From Marinicella meishanensis (GTDB lineage Bacteria > Pseudomonadota > Gammaproteobacteria > Xanthomonadales > Marinicellaceae): a stretch of DNA of 64,000 nt. The stretch spans positions 248,001 through 312,000 of the forward strand of contig NZ_JAIOUV010000005.1 of the NCBI RefSeq assembly GCF_019931145.1. Reading direction: 5' to 3'. Positions within the stretch are counted from its first letter, which is position 1. Every line of letters begins with the position of its first letter. Of the stretch, positions 39,722-51,321 are shown in pieces. The notes beneath the pieces were generated by a model. It saw only the letters and a list, made by a program, of their open reading frames with translations, did no database searches and was not told where the DNA came from. The translations under genes were made by a program, and so were the position numbers.

Positions 39722-40995
39722 GAGGTGAACCTCTCGTTCATTGATTTTTTGTGTTTGACGTAATACTCAAACTCATCCCAATAGTATTTCAGGATGCCCT
39801 GTACTGGCCACGCGGCGGCCTCACCGAAGGCACAAATGGTGTGCCCTTCAATTTGACCCGCGGCTTGGCGCAGCATGTCGATGTCTTCGTCTTTGCCTTG
39901 GCCATTCAAGATGCGCGTCAACACCCGATACATCCACCCCGTGCCCTCACGGCATGGCGTGCACTGACCGCAAGACTCCATGTAATAGAATCGCGACAAG
40001 CGCTGACACACCTCAACCATGCAGGTGCCTTCGGCCATCACGATCACCGCACCCGAGCCAAGACCTGAGCCGGCTTGGCCGATGGCATCAAAATCCATGG
40101 TCAAGCCCATCATCACTTCGGCGGGTAAGACCTTCATGGAAGAGCCTCCGGGGATGACGGCTTTGAGTTTTTTTCCATCCAATACGCCGCCGGCCATTTC
40201 CAACAAGTCACTGAATGGCGTGCCCAAAGGCACTTCATAGTTGCCGGGTTTGTTCACATGCCCGGAAACCGAAAATATTTTCACCCCACCGTTGTTGGGC
40301 TTGCCCAACTCCAAAAACCAGTCGGCCCCGTTGCGCATGATGGCCGGGACGGAAGCGAATGATTCGGTGTTGTTGATGGTGGTGGGTTTGCCGTAAATGC
40401 CGAAATTGGCAGGGAACGGCGGTTTGAACCGGGGTTGGCCCTTTTTGCCTTCCAACGATTCCATCAACGCCGTTTCTTCACCGCAAATGTAGGCACCGGC
40501 CCCATGCACCGCATACAGGTCAAAATCGATCCCGGAATCTTTGATGTTGCGGCCCAACAAGCCGGCCTCATAAGCTTCTTTCAATGCCGCTTCAAAGTGC
40601 TCAAACGGTTCGTGGTGGAATTCACCGCGCAAGTAGTTGTAACCAACCGTGGCGCCCATCGCATAGCCACCAATCGCCATGCCCTCAATCACCGCATGCG
40701 GGTTGTAACGCAATATGTCGCGATCGTGGCAGGTGCCGGGTTCCGATTCATCGGAGTTACACAGCACGTATTTTTGTCCTGGGGCGTCTTTCGGCATGAA
40801 ACTCCATTTCAAACCCGTGGGAAAACCCGCGCCACCACGACCCCGCAAAGCGGACGCTTTGACGGTGTCAATGATCTCATTCTGATCGGTTTTTTCAGCC
40901 AGGATTTTTTTCCAGGCATCGTAGCCACCTTTGGCCAGGTAATTGGCCAATGAATGGTCTTTGTCGGGATTCAAACAAACGTTGTATACCGCCAT
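39718..40995 (-). CDS. nuoF: NADH-quinone oxidoreductase subunit F (NADH and FMN site)
   Basis: The 425-residue flavoprotein subunit binds NADH and FMN and one 4Fe-4S cluster (N3). The NADH/FMN loop is [17 protein letters not shown], and the cluster cysteines lie in [12 protein letters not shown] with a fourth in [13 protein letters not shown]. Start shares one base with the nuoE stop. Confidence 0.97.
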   Translation of the reverse strand: MAVYNVCLNPDKDHSLANYLAKGGYDAWKKILAEKTDQNEIIDTVKASALRGRGGAGFPTGLKWSFMPKDAPGQKYVLCNSDESEPGTCHDRDILRYNPHAVIEGMAIGGYAMGATVGYNYLRGEFHHEPFEHFEAALKEAYEAGLLGRNIKDSGIDFDLYAVHGAGAYICGEETALMESLEGKKGQPRFKPPFPANFGIYGKPTTINNTESFASVPAIMRNGADWFLELGKPNNGGVKIFSVSGHVNKPGNYEVPLGTPFSDLLEMAGGVLDGKKLKAVIPGGSSMKVLPAEVMMGLTMDFDAIGQAGSGLGSGAVIVMAEGTCMVEVCQRLSRFYYMESCGQCTPCREGTGWMYRVLTRILNGQGKDEDIDMLRQAAGQIEGHTICAFGEAAAWPVQGILKYYWDEFEYYVKHKKSMNERFTS

Positions 40996-41522
40996 CAGGA
41001 CAATCCTCCCAACAGTTTATCGATTTTTTCTTCGGTCAGGTTTTCATGGTAGTGGCCATCGATGATCATCATCGGGGCACCGACACAGGCCGCCACACAC
41101 TCCTCTTCTTTGACCAAAGTGATGCGGCCATCCGCGGTGGTTTGACCCAATTGTATGCCGAGCTTCTGTTCGGCATATTTCACCACTTGATCGGCGCCTC
41201 TGAGCATGCATGAAATGTTGGTGCAAATGGCCACTTTGTGTCTGCCGACCGGCTCAGTGAAAAACATGGAGTAAAAATTCGCCGCTTCATAAGCCCAAAC
41301 CGATGGAATTTCCAGGTATTGGGCCACCGCTTGCATGATCGGCTCACTGAGCCAACCCCCGTTTTGATCTTGAGCGGCATGCAAAGCGCCAATCAAGGCC
41401 GAACGGCGTTGGTCATGTGGGTATTTGGCCAACCATTGATCGATGTGACTGCGGGTCTCATCGCTCAACAGCTCCATCGCCAAAGATTTGTCGTCATGTT
41501 GTGGATTGACTTGATACATCAT
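40995..41522 (-). CDS. nuoE: NADH-quinone oxidoreductase subunit E
   Basis: The 175-residue subunit has a thioredoxin-like fold with the 2Fe-2S cluster N1a. The cysteines are in [10 protein letters not shown] and [13 protein letters not shown]. An N-terminal helical domain covers about 20-80. ATG at 41519 is an alternative start. Start overlaps the nuoD end by four bases. Confidence 0.96.
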   Translation of the reverse strand: MMYQVNPQHDDKSLAMELLSDETRSHIDQWLAKYPHDQRRSALIGALHAAQDQNGGWLSEPIMQAVAQYLEIPSVWAYEAANFYSMFFTEPVGRHKVAICTNISCMLRGADQVVKYAEQKLGIQLGQTTADGRITLVKEEECVAACVGAPMMIIDGHYHENLTEEKIDKLLGGLS

Positions 41523-42772
41523 CGATCGATCTCCCCAAATACAATGTCCATGGTGCCAATCACCGCCACCACATCAGCCAGCATGTGCCCCTTGACCATG
41601 TCATTCATGGCCGATAAGTGAGCAAAACCAGGGGCCCTGAGCTTCAGTCGAAAAGGCTTGTTGGAATCATCAGATATCAAAAACACCCCAAATTCACCTT
41701 TGGGGGCTTCCACTGCGGCATACACTTCACCGGCCGGCACCGTATAACCTTCGGTGAACAGTTTGAAATGGTGAATCATCGACTCCATGTCTTCTTTCAT
41801 CATTTCTCGGCTGGGTGGCGCCACTTTGTACTCATCGACCATCACCGGACCTGGGTTGTTTTTCAACCACTCCACACATTGCCTGACGATGCGGGCCGAT
41901 TGGTTCATTTCTTCCATGCGCACCAGGTAACGGTCATAGCAGTCACCATTGACCCCGACTGGGATGTCAAAGTCCACTTTGTCATAAGCGGCGTAAGTTT
42001 GTTTTTTGCGCAAATCCCAAGCCACGCCGCTGCCGCGCAGCATGGGCCCAGAAAAGCCCCAAGCCTTGGCTTGTTCGGGTGACACCACACCAATGCCCAC
42101 GGTGCGTTGTTTCCAAATGCGGTTGTCTTGCAACAGGGTGCGGTATTCATCCACTTTCTTAGGAAAGTCATTGGCAAAGGCTTCGATGAAATCCAATAAG
42201 GACCCCTCTCGCCATTCGTTAACGTAAGCCAGGTCTTTGCCTTTGGTCCATTTGCTCTCGGCATACTGTGGCATCTGATCAGGCAAATCTCGATAAACCC
42301 CACCGGGTCGGTAATAAGTGGCGTGCATGCGGGCTCCGGAGACCGCCTCATACATGTCCATACAGTGCTCCCGCTCACGAAACGCATACAAGAACAGGGC
42401 CATGGCACCCAAATCCAAGCCATGGGTTCCGATCCACATCAAATGGTTTCTGATGCGCGTGATTTCATCGAACATGGTGCGGATGTATTGTGCCCGGATC
42501 GGCACTTCGATGTTCAACAGTTGTTCAATGGCCCGCACATAAGCATGCTCATTACACATCATGGACACGTAGTCCAAACGATCCATGTAGCCTATGGACT
42601 GGTTGTAGGGTTTGGATTCAGCCAGCTTTTCGGTGGCTCGATGTAACAACCCCACATGGGGGTCGGCGTGTTCCACCACCTCACCATCCAATTCCAAAAT
42701 CAAGCGCAACACCCCATGAGCGGCTGGATGTTGTGGCCCAAAGTTCATGGTGTAATTTTTGATCTCAGCCAT
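41519..42772 (-). CDS. nuoD: NADH-quinone oxidoreductase subunit D
   Basis: The 417-residue subunit forms the quinone site with Nuo[17 protein letters not shown] near the N-terminus, [14 protein letters not shown] and the ending DIVFGEIDR are family hallmarks. It is a stand-alone NuoD, not the NuoCD fusion of enterobacteria. The start shares one base with the nuoC stop. Confidence 0.97.
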   Translation of the reverse strand: MAEIKNYTMNFGPQHPAAHGVLRLILELDGEVVEHADPHVGLLHRATEKLAESKPYNQSIGYMDRLDYVSMMCNEHAYVRAIEQLLNIEVPIRAQYIRTMFDEITRIRNHLMWIGTHGLDLGAMALFLYAFREREHCMDMYEAVSGARMHATYYRPGGVYRDLPDQMPQYAESKWTKGKDLAYVNEWREGSLLDFIEAFANDFPKKVDEYRTLLQDNRIWKQRTVGIGVVSPEQAKAWGFSGPMLRGSGVAWDLRKKQTYAAYDKVDFDIPVGVNGDCYDRYLVRMEEMNQSARIVRQCVEWLKNNPGPVMVDEYKVAPPSREMMKEDMESMIHHFKLFTEGYTVPAGEVYAAVEAPKGEFGVFLISDDSNKPFRLKLRAPGFAHLSAMNDMVKGHMLADVVAVIGTMDIVFGEIDR

Positions 42773-43485
42773 TAGGAAGCCTCCTGATCATTCATGTTTT
42801 CAGCATAGCGGGAATCCCGGCGAATGGTTTTGGGCACCAACACCCTGGGTTCGATCGACACCGGTTGGTACACCACCCGCCCTTGGTCTTCGTCATAGAT
42901 GACCTCGACGTTGCCGATCAAAGGAAAATCTTTGCGGAATGGGTGGCCAATGAATCCATAATCAGTCAAGATTCGGCGCAAATCCGGGTGGCCTTTGAAA
43001 ATGATGCCATACAAATCAAACGCCTCACGTTCGAACCAGTTGACCCCCGGCCAAACTTCAATCAAGGATGGCACCATCAGCATGCCCTCATCGGGGGCAA
43101 AGCATTTGATGGTCAGGCGGCGGTTGTGTTTGACTGACAACAGTTGGGCCACCACCGCAAAACGATTTTCCATCGCTTCACTGCGGCGCTCACTCCAGGA
43201 GAAGCGGCCAGGTCCTTTGCCTTGTACACCACGACTGAAACCGGTCGAAGTGACGTCATCGGTCTGCCATTCGCTTTCGCCATAAGTCAGATAATCCACC
43301 CCACACAGGTCCATGCATTGTTCAAAGGCAAACGCCTCTTCATCCCGCAACAGCTTGGCCACTTCGGTCCAAGATTCAACCGGGATGGTGCATGTCACAC
43401 CGTGTTCAGATTCATTGATTTGTACCAGGCCGTCGCTGAAATGCTCGGCCAATTCCTTGCTTAACTGAAATTTGTGGGTGCTCAT
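42772..43485 (-). CDS. nuoC: NADH-quinone oxidoreductase subunit C
   Basis: The 237-residue peripheral subunit is the 30-kDa complex I subunit. Signatures are [30 protein letters not shown] and [20 protein letters not shown]. It overlaps the nuoB end by four bases. Confidence 0.95.
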   Translation of the reverse strand: MSTHKFQLSKELAEHFSDGLVQINESEHGVTCTIPVESWTEVAKLLRDEEAFAFEQCMDLCGVDYLTYGESEWQTDDVTSTGFSRGVQGKGPGRFSWSERRSEAMENRFAVVAQLLSVKHNRRLTIKCFAPDEGMLMVPSLIEVWPGVNWFEREAFDLYGIIFKGHPDLRRILTDYGFIGHPFRKDFPLIGNVEVIYDEDQGRVVYQPVSIEPRVLVPKTIRRDSRYAENMNDQEAS

Positions 43486-43994
43486 GAGGTTCTGGAAATG
43501 GTGTTGGTGCGTTTGATTTTCTTTTGCAGCTGCATAATGCCATAAATCAATGCCTCGGCCGTGGGTGGACAGCCTGGCACATAGATATCAACCGGTACCA
43601 CGCGATCACAGCCCCGCACCACTGAATAGGAATAATGATAATAACCACCCCCATTGGCACAAGAACCCATCGAAATGACGTATTTGGGTTCCGGCATTTG
43701 ATCATAGACTTTGCGCAAAGCGGGTGCCATTTTGTTGACCAAAGTACCGGCCACAATCATCACATCCGATTGTCTGGGCGAAGGCCTGAAGATGACCCCA
43801 AAACGGTCCAAATCATAGCGTGATGCACCGGCTTGCATCATTTCGACGGCACAGCAGGCCAAGCCAAAGGTCATGGGCCACAAGGAACCGGTGCGTGCGC
43901 CATTGACCAAGGCATCTACGGTGGTGGTGATGAACCCTTTGTTGTCAACACCTGGGTCAACGACGGGTTGCAGGATGTTGTCGACTACTCCCAT
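43482..43994 (-). CDS. nuoB: NADH-quinone oxidoreductase subunit B
   Basis: The 170-residue subunit binds the terminal 4Fe-4S cluster N2. The cysteines are in [20 protein letters not shown] and [14 protein letters not shown] 43994 (MGVVDN) is chosen over 44015 because GGAG lies seven bases upstream. It overlaps the nuoA end by 10 bases. Confidence 0.97.
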   Translation of the reverse strand: MGVVDNILQPVVDPGVDNKGFITTTVDALVNGARTGSLWPMTFGLACCAVEMMQAGASRYDLDRFGVIFRPSPRQSDVMIVAGTLVNKMAPALRKVYDQMPEPKYVISMGSCANGGGYYHYSYSVVRGCDRVVPVDIYVPGCPPTAEALIYGIMQLQKKIKRTNTISRTS

Positions 43995-44341
43995 TCCAAC
44001 GCTCCTTTCTTCCATTCATAGATGAAGCCAATGACCAACAAAAACAGAAAGATGAACATGGAAACCAAACCAAATGGCCCCAACTCTTCCAACACCACTG
44101 ACCAAGGGAACAAGAACGCGATCTCCAAATCAAATATGATGAACAGAATCGCCACCAGATAGAATCGCACATCAAATTTCATGTGCGCATCATCAAAGGC
44201 CTCAAAGCCACATTCGTAGGCAGAAGTTTTTTCATCGTTGGTTTTGCGGGTTCCAAACAACAAACCCAAAGACAACAGAGCAACGCCCAAGCCGGTGGCC
44301 ACCGCCAAGAACATCAAGATCGGAAAATAAGAAGCTATCAT
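43985..44341 (-). CDS. nuoA: NADH-quinone oxidoreductase subunit A
   Basis: The 118-residue membrane subunit has three helices; [20 protein letters not shown] and [16 protein letters not shown] are diagnostic. An AGGGGA seven bases upstream sets the start. It begins the nuo operon, 28 bases after the tRNA-Leu 3' end, with no terminator between them that I can see. Confidence 0.96.
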   Translation of the reverse strand: MIASYFPILMFLAVATGLGVALLSLGLLFGTRKTNDEKTSAYECGFEAFDDAHMKFDVRFYLVAILFIIFDLEIAFLFPWSVVLEELGPFGLVSMFIFLFLLVIGFIYEWKKGALEWE

Positions 44342-44369
44342 TCAGCTGTCCCCTGTTTTTTTAAAGTTT

Positions 44370-44455
44370 TGGTGCCGAAGGCCGGACTTGAACCGGCACG
44401 ACCGTGGGTCACTACCCCCTCAAGATAGCGTGTCTACCAATTCCACCACTTCGGC
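44370..44455 (-). tRNA. tRNA-Leu (anticodon GAG)
   Basis: The 86-base cloverleaf has acceptor stem GCCGAAG/CTTCGGC, an encoded CCA end, the D arm GGTGGAATTGGTAGACAC typical of leucine tRNA, an anticodon loop TTGAGGG giving GAG, a long variable arm and the T loop GGTTCAAGTCC. The leucine identity fits the class II structure. It sits between secG and nuoA. Confidence 0.96.
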
Positions 44456-44485
44456 ACAATTTCAACCTGCTGGTTGATGTTTATT

Positions 44486-44514
44486 ATTATAGTGCATCGC
44501 GGATCGACCGTCAG
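44486..44514 (-). promoter_or_regulatory. Promoter of tRNA-Leu
   Basis: On the minus strand CTGACG (44514-44509) and TATAAT (44491-44486) are separated by exactly 17 bases. Transcription would start about 25 bases before the mature tRNA. It is the best sigma70-type match in this gap and may also feed the nuo operon. Confidence 0.7.
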
Positions 44515-44733
44515 GACAAATTGCCATCTGATTACCGATCTTTGATGTGTTTGGCGGGTCTTGGCAAGCAATTGCCAGCCCGGCCATTTATTGTCATTAT
44601 GGTTTGGCTCGAGTTGTTCCCTGGCCACTGGCAGCCATCCGATGTTTTAAGCTGCGACTCATGTGCTCGATGCCGTTTGGCTTAGGTCTGTTATGGTAGC
44701 TGTGACCTGGCCATTTATTAAAATTTTATTTTT

Positions 44734-44782
44734 GAATTTCGAAGCCAATTTGGCCTCCCTGACGGCCACTGGCTCGAAATTC
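44734..44782 (-). terminator. Long interrupted hairpin after secG
   Basis: GAATTTCG (44734-44741) pairs with CGAAATTC (44775-44782), AGCCA (44743-44747) with TGGCT (44770-44774), and TGGCC (44751-44755) with GGCCA (4464-style inner arm at 44764-44768). The total is 18 bp with small internal loops. On the minus strand the following bases are A-rich before a short T run, so it is not a textbook terminator; it may end or protect the secG transcript. The rest of the 352-base gap 44456-44807 holds the tRNA promoter and no gene. Confidence 0.45.
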
Positions 44783-44807
44783 ACTGTGGTTCAATCAGCG
44801 GTTGGCT

Positions 44808-45326
44808 TCAGTTGCCTTCACCACCATCTTCTTCTGTTTCTTCCGCAGCGGCTTCGCTGGTGGCCGCTTCGGCTTCATTCATGGGTTCATCCACCCGACT
44901 CATGGCTGGCTCGGTGTCACCCGTTGTGGCTGCATCGGTGTCAACTGGATCGTTGTTGTCGTTCATGATCACATCTGCGGCCGGGCCATCAACAGGATCG
45001 GTTGATTCCATGGATGGTTCGGCATCAATGTCATCCAAAGTGCCAATCACCCCGAGGTCTTGCTCAGCTTCTTCACCGGTGGAAGCAAACTGACTGCTGG
45101 CATTCATGGCAATGGTCATGGTAATGATGAAAAAGGCAGTGGCCAGGATGGCGGTGGTTTTGGTCAAAAATGACGCCGAACCTTTGGCCCCAAATACCGT
45201 GCCAGATGCGCCGCTGCCAAAAGCAGAACCGGCCGTGGCCCCTGGGCCTCGTTGGATCAAGATAAAAATAATCAAAGCAACTGCAACAATCACTTGCAAG
45301 ATGTTCAGAAAATTAATTTCGCTCAT
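44808..45326 (-). CDS. secG: Preprotein translocase subunit SecG with long acidic tail
   Basis: The 172-residue protein has the two membrane helices of SecG: about 6-24 (ILQVIVAVALIIFILIQRG) and about 54-74 (KTTAILATAFFIITMTIAM). GSGASGTVFGAKGSASFLTK lies between them. SecG is part of the SecYEG export channel. Residues after about 78 form a tail of about 95 residues, very rich in Asp, Glu, Ala and Thr and almost without basic residues; E. coli SecG is 110 residues in all. The tail looks disordered. The gene starts 4 bases after the tpiA stop, as in the conserved tpiA-secG-tRNA-Leu order. Confidence 0.93.
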   Translation of the reverse strand: MSEINFLNILQVIVAVALIIFILIQRGPGATAGSAFGSGASGTVFGAKGSASFLTKTTAILATAFFIITMTIAMNASSQFASTGEEAEQDLGVIGTLDDIDAEPSMESTDPVDGPAADVIMNDNNDPVDTDAATTGDTEPAMSRVDEPMNEAEAATSEAAAEETEEDGGEGN

Positions 45327-45330
45327 TTAG

Positions 45331-46116
45331 TTATACTCCTTGGGACAACTTGTCGGCTTGATGACAAATTGCCATAAAATCTTGGGCCGTCAATGAAGCG
45401 CCTCCTATCAGACCTCCATCAACATCAGGCATCGAAAAAAGTTCAAATGCATTGGAACCTTTACAACTTCCTCCATAAAGGATGCGGATGCGGCGCGCTA
45501 TTGTATCATCAATCGCAGCCAATTGAGAACGGATATATTGATGAACTTCCTGGGCCTGTTCAGCGGTGGCTGTCTCGCCGGTTCCAATGGCCCAAACCGG
45601 TTCATAGGCCAACACCCCTTGGGCCAGTTGTTCCATGCCCACCAACCCCAAAACGGCGTTGATTTGAGCCCAAACAACGTCGAAAGCCTGGCCGCTTTGT
45701 CGCTCCACCAAAGATTCACCCACGCACAGCACCGGCGTTAATTGGTGCTGGATGGCCTGACGAAACTTCAAGGCCACTTCTTCATTGCTTTCTCGGTGCA
45801 TGACCCGCCGTTCAGAATGCCCCACCAGCACCATGTCGCAACCCAAATCAGCCAACATCGCGGCACTGACCTCGCCGGTCACGGCACCGTCATCATGTTC
45901 ACTGAGGTTTTGTGCCCCGCACAACAACTGTGCCGGCTTTTGTTGAATCACATCATATAAATGGATGTAAGTCGGGAACACGGCCACATCGTAAGCCATG
46001 GCTGCAGGCAATTCGGTTTGCAATGCCGCCATCATTTCTTGCACAAATATTTTTGAGCCGTGCATCTTCCAATTACCGGCCACCAACAGCCGGCGTTCAA
46101 GCATCGCTTCACTCAT
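45331..46116 (-). CDS. tpiA: Triose-phosphate isomerase
   Basis: The 261-residue glycolytic enzyme interconverts dihydroxyacetone phosphate and glyceraldehyde 3-phosphate. Catalytic residues are visible: Lys in AGNWKMHG, His in LVGHSERR and Glu in [11 protein letters not shown]. The phosphate loop is [14 protein letters not shown] 46116 is chosen for its GAGG six bases upstream; it overlaps the gyrA end by eight bases. ATG 46104 (MLERR) is an alternative. Confidence 0.96.
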   Translation of the reverse strand: MSEAMLERRLLVAGNWKMHGSKIFVQEMMAALQTELPAAMAYDVAVFPTYIHLYDVIQQKPAQLLCGAQNLSEHDDGAVTGEVSAAMLADLGCDMVLVGHSERRVMHRESNEEVALKFRQAIQHQLTPVLCVGESLVERQSGQAFDVVWAQINAVLGLVGMEQLAQGVLAYEPVWAIGTGETATAEQAQEVHQYIRSQLAAIDDTIARRIRILYGGSCKGSNAFELFSMPDVDGGLIGGASLTAQDFMAICHQADKLSQGV

Positions 46117-48697
46117 CAGTGGCCTCACTGTCTGGATCGGCTTCACCCGCACCCGACTCGGCGGTATCATCGGCATCCAGGTTGACCACTTTGGCGATGC
46201 TGACCAGGTTCTCTTTGTCGGCCAAGCGGATCAAGGTCACCCCTTGGGTGTTGCGACCAACCGTGGAGATGCCATCAACCGCTGTGCGCACCAAAGTGCC
46301 GGCATTGCTGATCAGCATGATCTGGTCTTCAGGCAGCACTTGGCAAGCGCCGACCACCGCACCATTGCGTTCACTGGTCTGAATCGCGATCACCCCTTGG
46401 CCAGCCCGTTTGATCTTGGAAAATTCTTCCAAACGGGTTTGTTTACCAAAACCATTCTCGGTACACACCAACACGTTGCCCTCCTCAGCCACAAACATGG
46501 AGACCACTCGGTGGTCGCCTTTGAGGGTGATGCCTCGCACACCCCGCGCGGTGCGTCCCATGGAACGCACATCATTTTCATCAAAGCGGATGCATTTGCC
46601 GGAACTGGAGAACAAGAACACGTCTTGCGAACCATTGGTCAATTCGACATTAACCAGGTAATCACCATCAAGCAAGCCCAAACCAATGATGCCATTGGCC
46701 CGTGGGCGCGAGAAATTGGACAACGGGGTTTTCTTCACCACGCCTTTGGCGGTGGCAAAGAACACGTATTTGTCTTCATCGTAATCACGCACCGGCAAAA
46801 TGGCAGTGATTTTTTCGTTTTTGTCCAATGGCAACAGGTTCACCAGCGGCTTGCCGCGGGCGGTTCTGGAGGCCATCGGCAACTCATACACTTTCAGCCA
46901 GTACACCTGTCCCTGGTTACTGAAACACAACAAAGTGTCATGGGTGTTGGCGATCCACAACCGTTCGATGAAGTCTTCATTCTTCATGGCGGTGGCTGAT
47001 TTGCCCTTGCCACCCCGGGTTTGCGCCCGATAAACATCAATTTGTTGCATCTTGGCATAGCCTTCGTGCGACAAAGTCACCACCACATCTTCTTCGATGA
47101 TCAGGTCTTCCATGGTTAAGTGGCGTTGGCGATTCATGATCACCGTGCGTCGCTCATCACCAAAGTTTTCTTTGATCTCCTCCAGTTCCTCGGTGACCAC
47201 CGCCATCAAACGATCGGGGTTGGTCAGGATTTCCAGGTATTCCTTGATGGCCAGGATGATTTCTTTGAACTCTTCGGTGATTTTGTCTTGTTCCAGACCG
47301 GTTAAGCGGTGTAATTGCAGATCCAGGATGGCTTTGGCCTGAATTGGCGACAATTGATAACCCGCTTCAAAAAAGCCATATTGATCATCCAGGTCTTCCG
47401 GGCGGCATAGGTGCGCGTCGTCATCCAACAAGGCTTTGATCAACGATGAATTCCACTTCTTGGCCAGCAGCTTGTCTTTGGCTTCAGCCGGATTCTTCGA
47501 TTGTTTGATCAACTCGATGACTTCTTCGATGTTGGCCAAGGCCACGGCCAGTCCTTCCAGCACGTGTGCCCGATCACGGGCTTTCTTCAGCTCGAACAGG
47601 GTGCGTCTGACCACCACTTCCCGGCGGTGCTTGATGAATTCAGTCAGGATATCAACCAGTCCCAAAGTGCGTGGCTGGCCATTGATCAAAGCCACCATGT
47701 TGATGCCAAACACGGTTTGTAACTGGGTCAGTTTAAACAGTTGGTTGAGCAACACTTCGGCCACTTCACCCCGACGCAGTTCAAACACGATGCGCATGCC
47801 GTCTTTGTCAGATTCATCGCGCAAGGCACTGATGCCTTCGATCTTCTTCAGTTTGACCAGCTCGGCCACTTTTTCAATCAAGCGGGCTTTGTTGACCTGA
47901 TACGGGATCTCTGTGACCACGATGGTTTGTTTACCGGTGGCCTCATCGGTTTCAATCTCGGTCCGGGCCCGCATGTAGACTTTGCCGCGGCCTGTGGCAT
48001 AGGCTTCTTGGATGCCTTCGGCCCCATTGATGTAAGCGGCGGTGGGAAAATCCGGACCCGGCAAATGGGTCATCAACTCATCCAGGGAAGCTTCGGGGTT
48101 TTTGATCAAGGCCACAGTGGCATTGATCACTTCGGTTAAGTTGTGGGGCGGGATGTTGGTGGCCATACCCACGGCAATCCCGGACGAGCCATTGACCAGT
48201 AAGGCCGGTACCCGGGTGGGCAGCACTTCAGGTTCGGTGTCGGTTTCGTCGTAGTTGGGTATGAAGTCAACCGTGTCTTTGTCGATGTCGGCCAACATTT
48301 CATGGGAGATTTTGGCCATGCGCACTTCGGTGTATCGCATGGCAGCCGGGGAGTCACCGTCCACCGAGCCAAAGTTACCCTGACCATCGACCAGCATGTA
48401 GCGCATGGAAAAAGGCTGTGCCATTCGCACGATGGTGTCATACACAGCGGTGTCACCGTGTGGGTGGTATTTACCAATCACATCACCCACCACCCTGGCT
48501 GATTTTTTGTGCGCTTTGTTCCAGCTGACGCCCAACACATTCATGGCGTACAGCACCCGGCGGTGCACCGGTTTCAATCCATCCCTCACATCCGGCAGAG
48601 CCCTGCCGACAATCACACTCATCGAATAATCGAGGTATGATTTTTGCATTTCATCTTCGATGTTAATCTTGATGATATCGCTTGAATTTTCCGTCAT
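46109..48697 (-). CDS. gyrA: DNA gyrase subunit A
   Basis: The 862-residue subunit cuts and rejoins DNA. The active-site Tyr122 lies in AAMRYTE, and the quinolone region is [19 protein letters not shown] with Thr83 and Asp87. Thr83 is the natural residue in several gammaproteobacteria such as Pseudomonas, so it is not by itself evidence of acquired resistance. The C-terminal beta-pinwheel has the GyrA box QTRGGKG, where E. coli has QRRGGKG; this box wraps DNA for negative supercoiling. The tail is acidic. The 207 bases up to tgt contain no gene; the promoter is presumably there, but no good hexamer pair was seen. Confidence 0.98.
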   Translation of the reverse strand: MTENSSDIIKINIEDEMQKSYLDYSMSVIVGRALPDVRDGLKPVHRRVLYAMNVLGVSWNKAHKKSARVVGDVIGKYHPHGDTAVYDTIVRMAQPFSMRYMLVDGQGNFGSVDGDSPAAMRYTEVRMAKISHEMLADIDKDTVDFIPNYDETDTEPEVLPTRVPALLVNGSSGIAVGMATNIPPHNLTEVINATVALIKNPEASLDELMTHLPGPDFPTAAYINGAEGIQEAYATGRGKVYMRARTEIETDEATGKQTIVVTEIPYQVNKARLIEKVAELVKLKKIEGISALRDESDKDGMRIVFELRRGEVAEVLLNQLFKLTQLQTVFGINMVALINGQPRTLGLVDILTEFIKHRREVVVRRTLFELKKARDRAHVLEGLAVALANIEEVIELIKQSKNPAEAKDKLLAKKWNSSLIKALLDDDAHLCRPEDLDDQYGFFEAGYQLSPIQAKAILDLQLHRLTGLEQDKITEEFKEIILAIKEYLEILTNPDRLMAVVTEELEEIKENFGDERRTVIMNRQRHLTMEDLIIEEDVVVTLSHEGYAKMQQIDVYRAQTRGGKGKSATAMKNEDFIERLWIANTHDTLLCFSNQGQVYWLKVYELPMASRTARGKPLVNLLPLDKNEKITAILPVRDYDEDKYVFFATAKGVVKKTPLSNFSRPRANGIIGLGLLDGDYLVNVELTNGSQDVFLFSSSGKCIRFDENDVRSMGRTARGVRGITLKGDHRVVSMFVAEEGNVLVCTENGFGKQTRLEEFSKIKRAGQGVIAIQTSERNGAVVGACQVLPEDQIMLISNAGTLVRTAVDGISTVGRNTQGVTLIRLADKENLVSIAKVVNLDADDTAESGAGEADPDSEATDE

Positions 48698-48904
48698 TTT
48701 TTAATCATTGGCGCCCGAATAAATAAGCACAAAATTGTAACACAAAAGTCACGTTCAAAACGCAACAAAATGACGAAAATGGAAATATAACGGCTCAGGG
48801 CAACACAACCGCGCAAAACAAGGTGATTGAGGCACCCAGCGCTAAAAACGCCTCAGAATTGACCTGCTTGGCCAAACTGAATTGACTGCACCTTGTGTCC
48901 TGGC

Positions 48905-50137
<1,233 letters not shown>

Positions 50138-50157
50138 TTACCCCTTGAGATATGGTT

Positions 50158-50163
50158 TATAAT
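50158..50163 (+). promoter_or_regulatory. -10 element of the DUF4253 gene
   Basis: TATAAT lies 37 bases upstream of ATG 50201, giving a short leader that contains AGGGGA. The -35 is weak; TTGCTT at 50132 gives a 20-base spacer. Confidence 0.5.
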
Positions 50164-50200
50164 GTTGGCAAATATAACCATAAAAACAGGGGACTCTCAT

Positions 50201-51196
50201 ATGTTAAACAATTGGTTTGGAAGAGGAAAAGCCAACACTTATGCCAAGAATGATCAAGGTTTCAAATACCACCCGACCGCTGATTTGAATCAAATCACCG
50301 AATTTCTGCAGCAACACCAAAAAGCCAAAAGACGGATCATCCGGTTGCCGATTCCCGGCGACCCCAATCATGCCTACGCGATTCAGGTGTTGCCCGATGA
50401 AATGTATGACATGTGGGAACTGTTGCGCTCGCAAGCAGAAACATTTCACATGTGGCCGGTGCTGCATGTCAGCTGGAACCAATACTCTCTTGGCTGGGAA
50501 AACGCCATCAAAAAGGACGACATTTTCAACCGCAACCCATTTGAATGTGAGATCAGTAAACAACCCCAACACCCCAGAACCATCATGGCCGGGGTAGATC
50601 CCAGCCACGTCCAACTGTTGGTCAACCATTACGATGGCCGTTACTCGGCCAATCTGTCTGAAAACCTGGCTTATTTATTGGACAACATGGTACTGAGTGA
50701 CGGCTTGAAAAAACAAGCCAGGCATTTGGTCGATCAAGGCCACATCACCAGTTTTGTGGGATTGACCAAATGGATGATTGATCAGGAAGAAGTGAAAAAC
50801 CAGCCCACCAGGGACCTCAAAGAACAAGCCACATACCTGTCGTGGTTTGAACCGGACAATGAGCATTATGCCTTGATTCTGTTACCGGTAGAACATTCAT
50901 GGGAAGCCCTGGCCTACATGCGTTTTCATGGCACCGAAGGGGGTGGCAGTGCCGCGGTGGTTTCCATGCTCAAACATTGGCATGACCAATATGGCGCTGA
51001 ACTGGTGAGCCACTACGGCACCATGCTGCAATTGAAGTCACAACGAAAACCCGCCACCCTGGAAGCGGCCCTGCAACTTTCATTGGAACATGAAGCCGTG
51101 GCAGAAAGCACCACCGTAACCCCTGGGGTGACCGTGATCGAACACGCACAAATCTTACAACACAAGAACCGTTGGTTTTTACATCAGGCGGTATGA
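50201..51196 (+). CDS. DUF4253 domain protein
   Basis: The 331-residue soluble protein has no signal peptide or membrane segment. The C-terminal part (about 225-331) matches DUF4253: LPVEHSWEALAYMRFHGTEG, LKHWHDQYGAELVSHYG, RKPATLEAALQLSLEHEAV and a final NRWFLH where the family usually has W-F-W-W-D. The N-terminal 200 residues are not recognised. DUF4253 has no known function. AGGGGA seven bases upstream sets the start. It stands alone between divergent tgt and apbE. A 12-bp palindrome, CCAGTCGACTGG, lies just after it at 51213-51224. Confidence 0.75.
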   Translation: MLNNWFGRGKANTYAKNDQGFKYHPTADLNQITEFLQQHQKAKRRIIRLPIPGDPNHAYAIQVLPDEMYDMWELLRSQAETFHMWPVLHVSWNQYSLGWENAIKKDDIFNRNPFECEISKQPQHPRTIMAGVDPSHVQLLVNHYDGRYSANLSENLAYLLDNMVLSDGLKKQARHLVDQGHITSFVGLTKWMIDQEEVKNQPTRDLKEQATYLSWFEPDNEHYALILLPVEHSWEALAYMRFHGTEGGGSAAVVSMLKHWHDQYGAELVSHYGTMLQLKSQRKPATLEAALQLSLEHEAVAESTTVTPGVTVIEHAQILQHKNRWFLHQAV

Positions 51197-51321
51197 GCCG
51201 ATGATTGATCGACCAGTCGACTGGCTGGTTACCAGCGGCTTGAGCAACGCAGACAGGCACCCGAAGGTGGCGGCAAATGGCGCCAAATCCACGCGGTGTG
51301 GAACCCATTGAACTGCTGATA

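Noticed and set aside
46347-48449. GyrA Thr83 as a quinolone-resistance mutation
   Set aside because: Thr at this position is wild type in several gammaproteobacteria, and Asp87 is unchanged.
51213-51224. 12-bp perfect palindrome CCAGTCGACTGG after the DUF4253 gene
   Set aside because: Single copy in the window, no known operator match and no U tract; a chance palindrome cannot be excluded.
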